The notes beneath the pieces were generated by a model. It was given only the letters and a program-made list of their open reading frames with translations. It was not told the DNA's origin and did no database searches. Shown in pieces: positions 54,094 through 62,212 of a stretch of DNA of 64,000 bases (the stretch's first letter is position 1; each line of letters begins with the position of its first letter). The translations under genes were made by a program, and so were the position numbers. The stretch is from Pricia mediterranea (GTDB taxonomy: Bacteria > Bacteroidota > Bacteroidia > Flavobacteriales > Flavobacteriaceae): NCBI RefSeq assembly GCF_032248455.1, contig NZ_JAVTTP010000001.1, positions 2,602,501 to 2,666,500 on the forward strand, read 5' to 3'.

Positions 54094-55392
54094 TTGCGTA
54101 TGTCCTTCACAGAACCAAAAACCCTGGAATCACTTTCCCAACGCGATAAAAAGCATCTTTGGCACCCGTTGACGCAGCACAAACTACATCCGGATATGCT
54201 AGCCATTGCCAAGGCCAAGGGGGCGTTGTTGTATGACGAGCACGGCAAGGAATATATCGACGGTATCGCCTCATGGTACACTTGCATGTACGGACATTGT
54301 AACGATTTTATCCTAAATAAGGTCTCAGAGCAAATGCAGCGGCTAGACCAAGTGGTGTTCAGCGGCTTTACCCACGAACCGGCCGTACGTTTATCCGAAG
54401 AACTGATTAAAATACTTCCGGCGAACCAAGAAAAACTATTCTTTTCCGACAACGGCTCCACCGCCGTTGAAATCGGAATTAAAATGGCGCTGCAATACCA
54501 CTACAACAAGGGTGAAAAGCGCCGTACCTTGCTTGCTTTTGAAAACGGATTTCACGGTGATACCTTAGGCGCGATGTCCGTCTCGAGTTTATCTGTTTAC
54601 AACGGTCCCTTTGAGGATCTATTTATAGACGTCGAACGGATTCCGGTACCGACAGTGGAAAGCATTGCCGATACGCTGAAAACCCTTGATGCACGGTTAC
54701 AACGCAATGACATTGCCGGATTCATTTATGAGCCGCTAGTACAGGGCGCCGCTGCCATGAAAATGCATGATGCCGATGGTCTTGACCAAATTCTAAAGCT
54801 CTTAAAACAACATAAAGTGCTCTGCGTAGCTGATGAGGTCATGACCGGTTTTGGCAAGACCGGAAAAAATTTCGCCTCCGACCATATCGCAACAAAGCCT
54901 GACATTATTTGCCTTTCGAAAGCCCTGACCGCAGGTCTTTTGCCGATGGCCATTACCAGTTGTACCCAAGAGGTGTACGATGCCTTTTATAGCAATGATA
55001 TGACCAAGGGCCTTTTTCATGCGCATACTTATACCGCCAATCCGCCTGCCTGTTCGGCGGCACTGGCGGGACTTGAGCTTTTGCGCTCTGAAGAAATGCA
55101 GACCAATATCCAACGTATTATCGCTTCGCATCGACAGTTTGACGATGAAGTTAAAGACCATCCGAAGGTGGAAAGCACCCGACAATGCGGAGTCATTTTT
55201 GCATTGGATCTGAACGTGAAAATGGAGCGCTATGGAAATTTGAGGGATACACTCCTCAATCATTTTATGGATAATGGTATATTTTTGCGACCCCTCGGAA
55301 ATACGATTTATATATTGGCACCGTATGTCACCTCCGATCGACAATTGCAAAAAATTTATGATTCGATTCGAAGTGCTTTGAATATGGTTTAA
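54094..55392 (+). CDS. bioA: Adenosylmethionine--8-amino-7-oxononanoate transaminase
   Basis: 432 residues; converts KAPA to DAPA using SAM as amino donor. Class III aminotransferase features: WHPLTQHKLHPD (N-terminal substrate loop), DGIASWYTCMYGHCN, FFSDNGSTAVEIGIKMALQY, the PLP Asp in VADEVMTGFGKTG and Lys in ICLSKALTAGLLP. Downstream FHAHTYTANPPACSAA is typical for BioA. A second in-frame ATG lies 6 bases downstream. Co-transcribed with the ketosynthase gene 13 bp downstream. Confidence 0.95.
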   Translation: MRMSFTEPKTLESLSQRDKKHLWHPLTQHKLHPDMLAIAKAKGALLYDEHGKEYIDGIASWYTCMYGHCNDFILNKVSEQMQRLDQVVFSGFTHEPAVRLSEELIKILPANQEKLFFSDNGSTAVEIGIKMALQYHYNKGEKRRTLLAFENGFHGDTLGAMSVSSLSVYNGPFEDLFIDVERIPVPTVESIADTLKTLDARLQRNDIAGFIYEPLVQGAAAMKMHDADGLDQILKLLKQHKVLCVADEVMTGFGKTGKNFASDHIATKPDIICLSKALTAGLLPMAITSCTQEVYDAFYSNDMTKGLFHAHTYTANPPACSAALAGLELLRSEEMQTNIQRIIASHRQFDDEVKDHPKVESTRQCGVIFALDLNVKMERYGNLRDTLLNHFMDNGIFLRPLGNTIYILAPYVTSDRQLQKIYDSIRSALNMV

Positions 55393-55405
55393 ATAAGAAA
55401 CTGTT

Positions 55406-56758
55406 TTGAAAACACCGATTTCCATAACCGCATTGGCCTCTATATCCCCCCTTGGTATTTTGCAAGATGAGATTTGGGCCAATTATCAGAATGACGCTCC
55501 TCTTTTTACAAAGAAGTATTTCAATGGTGGCGAAGAATGGGTGGGGGCGTTATCGGAAGCTGCCAAATCTGAAATCGACCGATTGAAGAACGGGGATTCC
55601 AAGTATAAAAATTTGGACAATTCGGTGCTGTATGCGCTATATGCCTCGCGAATGGCGGTCGAGCAAGCCGGATGGGGCCGTGAGGGGAATGCCGCGGATG
55701 GGGGCGCGAGACGCTTCGGTATCAACATCGGCTCGTCAAGGGGCGCGACCTCCCTCTTCGAAAGGTACCACGGAGAATTTTTGGAAAATCATAGGGCGTC
55801 CACACTTTCCTCCCCGACCACGACCTTGGGAAATATCTCGTCTTGGATAGCACACGATCTGCAGACCCAGGGCCCCGAAATTTCCCACTCTATTACCTGT
55901 TCCACCGCCCTGCACTCCCTTTTGAACGGGGTGGCCTGGATCAACAGCGGCATGACCGAGCAATTTTTGGTGGGAGGAAGCGAGGCTCCCTTGACGCCGT
56001 TTACGATCGCACAGATGAAGGCGCTGAAGATCTATGCAAGGGCAAATACCGTTGAAGCTACTTTCGGGAACTCCGCTTCCTTTCGGCAACAGTCCGATTT
56101 AGCTGAATCAGAGGTTCGAAAGACAGCCGAAGCGCGATTGGCATTCGAGAACGCAAAAACTCACGGATCCCGGAAAGTGCAAGAAGCACGAACCGGCGGT
56201 GAGGCTCCACCGCTCGCCTTGTTTCCTTGTCAGGCCCTAAACTTGGATAAAAAAAGAAACAGTATGGTTCTGGGCGAGGGGGCCTCGGTCGCCTGTCTCG
56301 AAAAGGGAAAAGCTGAAAATGCACTGGCCCTAATCGAAGGTATCGGGTATGCGACCGAGCCCTTGCGCCACAACACCTCGATTTCAACCGATGCCGAATG
56401 TTTTCAACGCTCGATGCGGATGGCTTTGGCGGATACACGACGTGAAGAGGTCGATGCCATCGTAATGCACGCCCCGGGCACAATCAAGGGGGATCTGTCC
56501 GAATATAAAGCCATTGAAAAAGTATTTGAAGGGGAACTTCCGTTTCTGACCACCAATAAATGGAAGATAGGACACACCTTTGGTGCATCTGGGATGCTGA
56601 GTGTTGAACTGGCCCTCTTGATGTTGAAACATCAGCAAGGTGTTTCCGTCCCGTTCATCCCGCCGTCCCTAAGACCGAAACGCATAGAGAAGGTACTCGT
56701 CAACGCCGTAGGCTTCGGGGGGAACGCCGTGAGCGTGCTTTTAGGAAGGACCCAATAG
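55406..56758 (+). CDS. Beta-ketoacyl synthase-like protein of the biotin cluster
   Basis: 450 residues, beginning at a TTG. It is a thiolase-fold KAS with the full Cys-His-His-Lys set: Cys165 in SITCSTALHS, His355 in VMHAPGTIKGDLSEY, Lys387 and His390 in KWKIGHTFGASG. Between residues 211 and 272 a charged low-complexity stretch (AESEVRKTAEARLAFENAK) has no counterpart I recall in the family. It sits between bioA and bioB, suggesting that it helps make the pimeloyl thioester precursor. The exact reaction is not established by the sequence. Confidence 0.87.
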   Translation: MKTPISITALASISPLGILQDEIWANYQNDAPLFTKKYFNGGEEWVGALSEAAKSEIDRLKNGDSKYKNLDNSVLYALYASRMAVEQAGWGREGNAADGGARRFGINIGSSRGATSLFERYHGEFLENHRASTLSSPTTTLGNISSWIAHDLQTQGPEISHSITCSTALHSLLNGVAWINSGMTEQFLVGGSEAPLTPFTIAQMKALKIYARANTVEATFGNSASFRQQSDLAESEVRKTAEARLAFENAKTHGSRKVQEARTGGEAPPLALFPCQALNLDKKRNSMVLGEGASVACLEKGKAENALALIEGIGYATEPLRHNTSISTDAECFQRSMRMALADTRREEVDAIVMHAPGTIKGDLSEYKAIEKVFEGELPFLTTNKWKIGHTFGASGMLSVELALLMLKHQQGVSVPFIPPSLRPKRIEKVLVNAVGFGGNAVSVLLGRTQ

Positions 56759-56775
56759 AAATTTAACCGCCGTGA

Positions 56776-56850
56776 TAGGACAGAATAAAGGACGCAGGAA
56801 GCAGAATGCAGGTCTTTTTCTCTTTTCTATCCACTCTTTTCTATTTTAAA
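56776..56850. repeat. Inverted purine/pyrimidine heptamer tract upstream of bioB
   Basis: Five purine-rich 7-base units (56776-56810; TAGGACA, GAATAAA, GGACGCA and others) are followed by pyrimidine-rich units in the opposite orientation (56816-56850; TTTTCTC, TTTTCTA, TCCACTC, TTTTCTA). The register is kept in each arm. There is no gene between the arms. Confidence 0.55.
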
Positions 56851-56882
56851 CCCTATTTTTGATTCTGAAATAGTTTCAGCCC

Positions 56883-57992
56883 ATGAGCACAACAAGACAC
56901 AACTGGTCCAAATCCGAAATCCTGGACATTTATAATAAGCCGATGATGGAGCTGCTTTATGAGGCGGCCACCATCCACAGGGAACATCACGACCCTAACA
57001 CGGTACAGGTATCTACTTTGCTTTCCATTAAAACAGGGGGTTGCCCCGAAGATTGCGGGTATTGTCCACAAGCCGCGCGCTACCACACCGATATTGAGGG
57101 CAACGACCTGATGTCAGTGCCCCAGGTCAAGGCACAGGCATTAAGGGCAAAGTCCTCGGGAAGTTCCCGCGTCTGTATGGGCGCCGCGTGGCGGAACGTC
57201 AAAGACGGTCCTGAATTCGATCAGGTTTTGGAAATGGTGCGTACGATCAATAAATTGGATATGGAAGTATGCTGCACCCTGGGGATGATTACAGAAAATC
57301 AGGCCAAACGCCTAGCGGAAGCAGGCCTCTATGCCTATAACCATAACTTGGATACGTCGGAGGATTACTATAAGGATGTGATTTCTACCCGGGCCTTTCA
57401 AGATCGCTTGGATACTATCGGCAATGTGCGTAAAAGCAATGTTACGGTCTGTAGCGGCGGAATCATAGGGATGGGCGAGGCTTTGGAAGATCGGGCGGGA
57501 ATGCTAGTCGCCCTGTCAAGCTTGAACCCGCAACCCGAATCCGTTCCGATCAATGCCTTGGTAGCGGTCGAAGGTACGCCGATGGCGGAAATCGAGCCCA
57601 TTAGTATCTGGGAGATGCTCCGGATGGTCGCGACTACCCGGATTGTCATGCCCGAAACCCAAGTACGCTTGTCCGCAGGACGTACTCAAATGAGCCGTGA
57701 GGGCCAGGCCATGTGCTTTTTCGCAGGGGCGAACTCCATTTTTGCGGGCGATAAACTGTTGACCACCCCCAATCCCGATGTCGGTGAAGATATGCAAATG
57801 TTCAAGCTATTGGGTCTTAATCCTCAAAAACCCTTTACCAAGGTGTCACAGCCGAAGACCGTCGAGGCCAACGAATCGCAACTGCAGCCTCTGGGCGAGA
57901 AACCAAAATGGAGCCGGCCCGGTCATTCCATAGAGCGCAACGAAACGGCCAAGGCGAAAGCCAAGTCCTCTGTTCCCATCACAGATCGGTAG
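56883..57992 (+). CDS. bioB: Biotin synthase
   Basis: 369 residues; radical-SAM insertion of sulfur into dethiobiotin. The radical-SAM cluster ligands are C54, C58 and C61 (GGCPEDCGYCPQAA). Further conserved parts are MGAAWRNVKD, CCTLGM, YNHNLDTSEDYY, GGIIGMGE and the Arg-containing SAGRTQMSREGQ that helps hold the 2Fe-2S cluster. A non-conserved C-terminal tail (about 330-369) is longer than in E. coli (346 residues). Confidence 0.97.
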   Translation: MSTTRHNWSKSEILDIYNKPMMELLYEAATIHREHHDPNTVQVSTLLSIKTGGCPEDCGYCPQAARYHTDIEGNDLMSVPQVKAQALRAKSSGSSRVCMGAAWRNVKDGPEFDQVLEMVRTINKLDMEVCCTLGMITENQAKRLAEAGLYAYNHNLDTSEDYYKDVISTRAFQDRLDTIGNVRKSNVTVCSGGIIGMGEALEDRAGMLVALSSLNPQPESVPINALVAVEGTPMAEIEPISIWEMLRMVATTRIVMPETQVRLSAGRTQMSREGQAMCFFAGANSIFAGDKLLTTPNPDVGEDMQMFKLLGLNPQKPFTKVSQPKTVEANESQLQPLGEKPKWSRPGHSIERNETAKAKAKSSVPITDR

Positions 57993-58094
57993 CGGCGAAA
58001 ACTCCCTATTTTAGAAAAGATTTAAGAGCATAATCACTTCCCTATAATTACATTTGCCCTTTTGTTTCTAACCCTTTTTTAAAATCAGAATATT

Positions 58095-58952
58095 TTGAAT
58101 TTAGAAGCTGTTCCGAGGGTAAAATCCATTTCACGGGAAGATTTTTTGGAGGGATATTTCAAGCCGCAAAAACCGGTCGTCATCGAACACGCCGTCGACG
58201 ATTGGCCCGCTGTCCATAAATGGAACTTGGATTATATGCAAAAGGTGGCCGGAGATAAGTCCGTTCCCCTGTACGACGACCGCCCCGTCAATCACAAAGA
58301 CGGCTTCAACGAGCCGCATGCCGAAATGAAAATGGCCGACTACGTCGAACTTCTTAAATCGAAGCCCACCAAATACCGAATTTTCCTTTGGAACATCCTG
58401 AAGGAGGTGCCGCAACTGCAGAAGGATTTCAGCTTTCCCGATTTTGGACTCAAATTGCAGAAGAAACTGCCCATGCTGTTTTTTGGGGGAACGGATTCAT
58501 ATACTTTTATGCATTACGATATCGATATGGCCAACATCTTCCATATCCATTTCGAGGGTGAAAAGGAATGTATTCTTTTCCCACAGTCGGAAACCAAATA
58601 TTTATACAAGGTGCCCCACTCCTTAATTACCCATGAAAGCATTGATTTCGAGAACCCGGATTACGGAAAATGGCCGGCGTTAAAATCCGCAAGTGGATTT
58701 AAGGCGCAACTGAAGCATGGAGACGTACTCTATATGCCTGAGGGATATTGGCATTATATGAAATATTTGACCCCGGGCTTTTCCATGAGCTTAAGGGCGT
58801 GGCCTAAAAATCCGGTCAATTTTGGAAAAGCTTTGTATAACGTTCTGGTCATGCGTCATTTCGATATTCTTATGCGGAAGTTAAAGGGACAACAGTGGAT
58901 AGAGCATAAAAACGCGAAAGCTGTCGAACGGACAAATGCGACGATGGCATGA
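58095..58952 (+). CDS. JmjC/cupin-like Fe(II)/2-oxoglutarate oxygenase
   Basis: 285 residues starting at TTG 58095 (no better ATG upstream). The cupin_8-type fold shows a likely Fe(II) triad H140, D142 and H220 (MHYDIDMANIF, GYWHYM). Family features include KPVVIEHAVDDWPAVHKWNL at the N-terminus and KHGDVLYMPEGYWHYM. It is probably a protein or small-molecule hydroxylase with 2-oxoglutarate as co-substrate. It is the last co-directional gene of the biotin cluster, 102 bp after bioB. A link to biotin is unproven. Confidence 0.85.
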   Translation: MNLEAVPRVKSISREDFLEGYFKPQKPVVIEHAVDDWPAVHKWNLDYMQKVAGDKSVPLYDDRPVNHKDGFNEPHAEMKMADYVELLKSKPTKYRIFLWNILKEVPQLQKDFSFPDFGLKLQKKLPMLFFGGTDSYTFMHYDIDMANIFHIHFEGEKECILFPQSETKYLYKVPHSLITHESIDFENPDYGKWPALKSASGFKAQLKHGDVLYMPEGYWHYMKYLTPGFSMSLRAWPKNPVNFGKALYNVLVMRHFDILMRKLKGQQWIEHKNAKAVERTNATMA

Positions 58953-58980
58953 TACAACAAGTTTGGCGATTAAACGAGGC

Positions 58981-58989
58981 TTAAATGCT
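58981..58989. repeat. TTAAATGCT motif in the cupin to beta-barrel gap
   Basis: Third intergenic copy of TTAAATGCT (others at 8104 and 52814). Nearby GTAGCTTTGCGCT resembles the CGTAGC palindromes at 24945 and 63832. The 132-bp gap has no gene. Confidence 0.35.
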
Positions 58990-59084
58990 GTCGACGTTTC
59001 GTAGCTTTGCGCTGTGTTCAGTGTTTCGGAGACCACAACGGGAAGAACCCACCTTAATTAGTAAAAATCATAAAAGCTCTTAGA

Positions 59085-59582
59085 ATGAAAGTATCTATTG
59101 CTATTTTGCTGTTGTTTTTCACGACCTCCATTGTAATGGCCCAGGGCTATTCAGGCAAGGGCGACCAAAAATTTCAGGTCGGTGCCAATTTTCAAGATAA
59201 CGGTACCGGCGTCGTGGCATCTTACGATTACGGCGTCGGGGAGAACATCTCGATCGGCGCAATTTCTTCCTATGCTTTGGGAATCGGCGAGGGTCTAGGT
59301 AACGGTGCCCGCGAAAGATTCGATATCAAGGCCAGGTTCAGTGCTCATCTTGGGCCGGTCATTGGCGTAAGTAATCGATTCGACCTCTATCCGGGACTTG
59401 ACCTAGGACTTAAGAATTTCGGGTTTCATACCGGTGCGCGCTTTTTCTTTTCAGAGGGGTTTGGACTTTTTACGGAATTGGGCTTTCCCATTGCCCGCTA
59501 CGATACCGGCGACTTGAGTCCCGCTGAAAAATTGCATAATCAATTTGTGGTCAACTTGGGGGCGACATTCAACTTTCTGTAA
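59085..59582 (+). CDS. Outer-membrane beta-barrel protein (DUF6646-like)
   Basis: 165 residues; signal peptide ending SIVMAQ near residue 20. The rest alternates short hydrophobic strands with Gly- and Asp-rich turns (KFQVGANFQDNGTGVVASYD, FGLFTELGFPIARY), ending in NLGATFNFL with a terminal aromatic-hydrophobic pattern. This fits a small 8-stranded outer-membrane barrel. I recall it as DUF6646-like; the function is unknown. Convergent with recX across a heptamer-phased tract. Confidence 0.8.
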   Translation: MKVSIAILLLFFTTSIVMAQGYSGKGDQKFQVGANFQDNGTGVVASYDYGVGENISIGAISSYALGIGEGLGNGARERFDIKARFSAHLGPVIGVSNRFDLYPGLDLGLKNFGFHTGARFFFSEGFGLFTELGFPIARYDTGDLSPAEKLHNQFVVNLGATFNFL

Positions 59583-59607
59583 TGTTCTCGAGAGACGGGT
59601 GGAAAAA

Positions 59608-59705
59608 GAACAAAGGGAAGAGAGAAGAGAACAGAGGGAAAGGATGAGCGCAGGAAGGAACAGGTTACAGGTTACGGAGGACGGATGACGGCGGGTACAG
59701 GCGAC
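59608..59705. repeat. Heptamer-phased drifting tract ending at the recX stop
   Basis: Fourteen consecutive 7-base units in one register fill the gap between two convergent genes. Units resemble their neighbours and drift along the tract: GGGAAGA and GAGAAGA at one end, GTTACAG, GTTACGG, AGGACGG and ATGACGG at the other. It ends at the first base of the recX stop codon (59705). One strand is purine-rich. Confidence 0.6.
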
Positions 59706-60172
59706 TATGGAACGAGTTCCTTGATTTTCTCGTAGACCATATGGCTTTCCCACCCACGGTAAAGTAGATAGTCCGCAAGTTTTTTTCTTCTTTTAAGCCG
59801 ATTCTTTTCAGTGATTTGGACTACTCTTTTACGGGCCAGGGCATCGAAGGTTTCCAGATACGCATTCTCGTCGATTTCCTGCAGCGCCGTTTTGATGTTG
59901 AATCTTGAGATTTGACGCTGTTTCAATTCTGCGGTAATCCGCTTTCTCCCCCATTTTTTAATATTGAACTTCCCGCGGGCAAAGCTCTTGGCAAAGCGCT
60001 CTTCGTTCAGGTAATTGTTGTCGATAAGATGAACCGTTATTTGGTCTATTGCCTCCGGTATCATACGCATGGATTTCAATTTGCGGACAACTTCGTGATG
60101 ACAACGTTCTTGGTATGCGCAATAGTTCTCCAATTTTCGAGTGGCTTCCTGAAGGGTATAGGCTTTGGTCAT
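59705..60172 (-). CDS. recX: Regulatory protein RecX
   Basis: 155 residues; helical modulator of RecA filament assembly. RecX features: EATRKLENYCAYQERCHHEV and VRKLKSMRMIPEAIDQITVH near the N-terminus, DNNYLNEERFAKSFARGKFN, and WGRKRITAELKQRQIS, in the three-helix repeat pattern. Cytosolic. No recA nearby. Confidence 0.9.
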   Translation of the reverse strand: MTKAYTLQEATRKLENYCAYQERCHHEVVRKLKSMRMIPEAIDQITVHLIDNNYLNEERFAKSFARGKFNIKKWGRKRITAELKQRQISRFNIKTALQEIDENAYLETFDALARKRVVQITEKNRLKRRKKLADYLLYRGWESHMVYEKIKELVP

Positions 60173-60221
60173 TCCGAGAATATTAAAGGTCTGGTATCAT
60201 AAATATAGCCATTTTCAAAAC

Positions 60222-60258
60222 AAAAAAGCGACCCTCCGTGTTGCCGAAGAATCGCTTT
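60222..60258 (-). terminator. Rho-independent terminator after the RNase E/G gene
   Basis: Read on the minus strand, AAAGCGA and TCGCTTT form a 7-bp stem followed by a T-run, 43 bp past the RNase gene stop. Confidence 0.55.
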
Positions 60259-60300
60259 ATGATGTAATACTTGATAGGTGTCAGTGATGACAGTCCCTTG

Positions 60301-61848
60301 TCAATAAATTGTTTTGCCGTTCTTATCGGTAAAACGATATTCGAGATACGTGTAGGCATCACGGGGCTGTATTTTGATCCATCTCTTATGTTCCAAAAAC
60401 CATTTGGAGCGTATTGACGGAAAGCCCTTGGTGATAAAAGCAGCGATAAAGGGGTGGATGTTCAAGGTTATCTTCTCATCCTTTTTGGGTCCCTTTAAAA
60501 GCTTTTCGAGATCGACATTTATTTTGTCCACTAATACGATCGGGGCCTCTACTTCCTTTCCGTTTCCGTTCGGGTTCTCCTCGGTCGTTTTAATGTTCAT
60601 CTCGGGACGAACGCGTTGTCTTGTAATCTGTATCAGCCCGAATTTGCTGGGCGGCAGAATCTTGTGTTTGGCGCGATCGTCTTTCATCTCACTGCGGAGA
60701 TGATCGAAAAGTTTTCTTCTATGCGGTGCCTTTACCATATCGATAAAGTCTACCACGATAATACCGCCCATGTCACGTAGCCGTAATTGCCTGGCGATTT
60801 CGGAAGCGGCCAGAAGGTTCACTTCCAATGCGGTATCTTCTTGGCTCTTACCTCGGCTCGAACGATTACCGCTGTTCACGTCAACGACGTGCAGTGCTTC
60901 GGTATGTTCGATGATGAGGTAGGCACCCTTGCTCATGGTGGCGGTACGGCCAAAGGATGTTTTGATCTGCCGCTCTATCCCGAATTTTTCGAAAATAGGA
61001 ACGGACGATGTGTACAGTTTGACAATCGATTCCTTTCCGGGAGCGATTTCTTGCACATAATCCTTGATCTGGTCGTAAAGCGTCCTATCGTCAACATGAA
61101 TACCGGTAAAGGTATCATTGAAAACATCCCTCAGTATCGAAGAAGCCCTGTTGAGCTCTACCAAAACCTTGGAGGGGGTGTGCGCTTTTTGCAACTTTCC
61201 GCACATGGTCGACCATTTGGCCAACAAGTTTTCTAGGTCTTTGTCAAGTTCCGCTACCTTTTTGCCTTCGGCAACGGTTCTGATAATCACACCAAACCCC
61301 TTGGGTTTAATGCTTCTTACCAGTCTCTTCAGCCGGTCTTTTTCTTTGTTGCTCCCAATCTTTTGCGATACGGATACCCGATCGGAAAAAGGGACCATGA
61401 CCAGATATCGTCCGGCAATGGAAAGTTCGGAGCTGATTCTGGGCCCTTTGGTGGAAATAGGCTCTTTGACGATTTGCACGAGCAAAGACTGATTGGCTTT
61501 AATTACGTCGGTAATCACGCCATTCTTGTCAATGTCTTTTTCAGTCGGAAAATTCACAAGGGTGTAGTCCTTTAATTTTCCGGTACTTACCTGCTTGATA
61601 AATTTAAGCATGGTGGCCAATTGTGGGCCGAGGTCATGATAATGCAGAAAGGCATCCTTTTCATAACCTACGTTGACGAAGGCCGCGTTAAGACCGGTTA
61701 CCGGTTTTCGAACCTTGGCCAGAAGAATATCGCCAACGGAAAAGTCGTTGTTGTCTTCCTCTTTGTGCAATTCGGTGAGCTTTCCATCCTTTAGAAGGGC
61801 AAAATCAACGGCATCGGAACTAGATCTTACGATTAATTCTCTATTCAC
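60301..61848 (-). CDS. rng: Ribonuclease E/G
   Basis: 515 residues; single-strand-specific endoribonuclease of RNA decay and rRNA maturation. An S1 RNA-binding domain (about 38-110: GDILLAKVRKPVTGLNAAFV, EKDAFLHYHDL) leads to the RNase E/G domain. The catalytic Asp regions are HVVDVNSGN and GGIIVVDFIDMV, and the conserved ITRQRVRPEMN follows. The Zn-link cysteine pair normally after that motif is missing; the region reads NPNGNGKEVEAP. It is downstream of HU and the small mS38-like gene, with a 250-nt leader. Confidence 0.93.
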   Translation of the reverse strand: MNRELIVRSSSDAVDFALLKDGKLTELHKEEDNNDFSVGDILLAKVRKPVTGLNAAFVNVGYEKDAFLHYHDLGPQLATMLKFIKQVSTGKLKDYTLVNFPTEKDIDKNGVITDVIKANQSLLVQIVKEPISTKGPRISSELSIAGRYLVMVPFSDRVSVSQKIGSNKEKDRLKRLVRSIKPKGFGVIIRTVAEGKKVAELDKDLENLLAKWSTMCGKLQKAHTPSKVLVELNRASSILRDVFNDTFTGIHVDDRTLYDQIKDYVQEIAPGKESIVKLYTSSVPIFEKFGIERQIKTSFGRTATMSKGAYLIIEHTEALHVVDVNSGNRSSRGKSQEDTALEVNLLAASEIARQLRLRDMGGIIVVDFIDMVKAPHRRKLFDHLRSEMKDDRAKHKILPPSKFGLIQITRQRVRPEMNIKTTEENPNGNGKEVEAPIVLVDKINVDLEKLLKGPKKDEKITLNIHPFIAAFITKGFPSIRSKWFLEHKRWIKIQPRDAYTYLEYRFTDKNGKTIY

Positions 61849-62073
61849 CTGAATATATTTTCATTTACCCGTCCACGAACATTCCGATATAAATCGGGCC
61901 GGGGTCGGATAAATTGATTAAACAATAATTTAAACGGATTTGTAGTATCCGCCGAAATCCACTTTTGGAACTTCTATGTCAAGGAACGTAACGGAACGAA
62001 AGGTGTTTTTCGGTCACGCAGGGAAGCCGTACGGCCTTGTAGCTGACGTGATCTGAACGTCAATAACAGCAGA
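61849..62073. other. Leader region of the RNase E/G gene
   Basis: About 225 bp without an ORF before the RNase gene. On the minus strand it can fold locally (GGATTT with AAATCC, and the palindrome GCCGTACGGC). E. coli rne is autoregulated through its leader, so a similar role is possible but not shown. Confidence 0.3.
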
Positions 62074-62097
62074 AGGGGCCGAAAATGTTCAGCCCCT
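62074..62097 (-). terminator. Terminator-like hairpin after the mS38-like gene
   Basis: AGGGGC and GCCCCT form a 6-bp stem (with an inner GAA/TTC match) 5 bp after the 29-codon gene. The T-run is poor, so termination is uncertain. Confidence 0.45.
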
Positions 62098-62101
62098 AGG
62101 T

Positions 62102-62191
62102 TTACTTTTTCTTGTGACGGTTAGACCTCTTGCGCTTTTTGCGCTTGTGGGTAGCTACCTTATGTCTTTTTCTTTTCTTACCACTCGGCAT
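62102..62191 (-). CDS. AURKAIP1/COX24 (mS38-like) small basic protein
   Basis: 29 residues, MPSGKKRKRHKVATHKRKKR and nine more residues ending HKKK; over half are Lys or Arg. The K-R-x-R-H-K-x-x-x-H-K-R-K-K-R pattern fits the DUF1713 family that includes mitochondrial mS38 and small actinobacterial ribosomal proteins. It would be a ribosome-associated peptide. It is 21 bp downstream of HU in the same direction, and RNase E/G follows. Confidence 0.8.
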   Translation of the reverse strand: MPSGKKRKRHKVATHKRKKRKRSNRHKKK

Positions 62192-62212
62192 ATATGATTG
62201 TTTTAATGGTTC

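Noticed and set aside
54802-55482. Minus-strand ORF of 226 codons
   Set aside because: Antisense shadow of bioA and the start of the ketosynthase gene.
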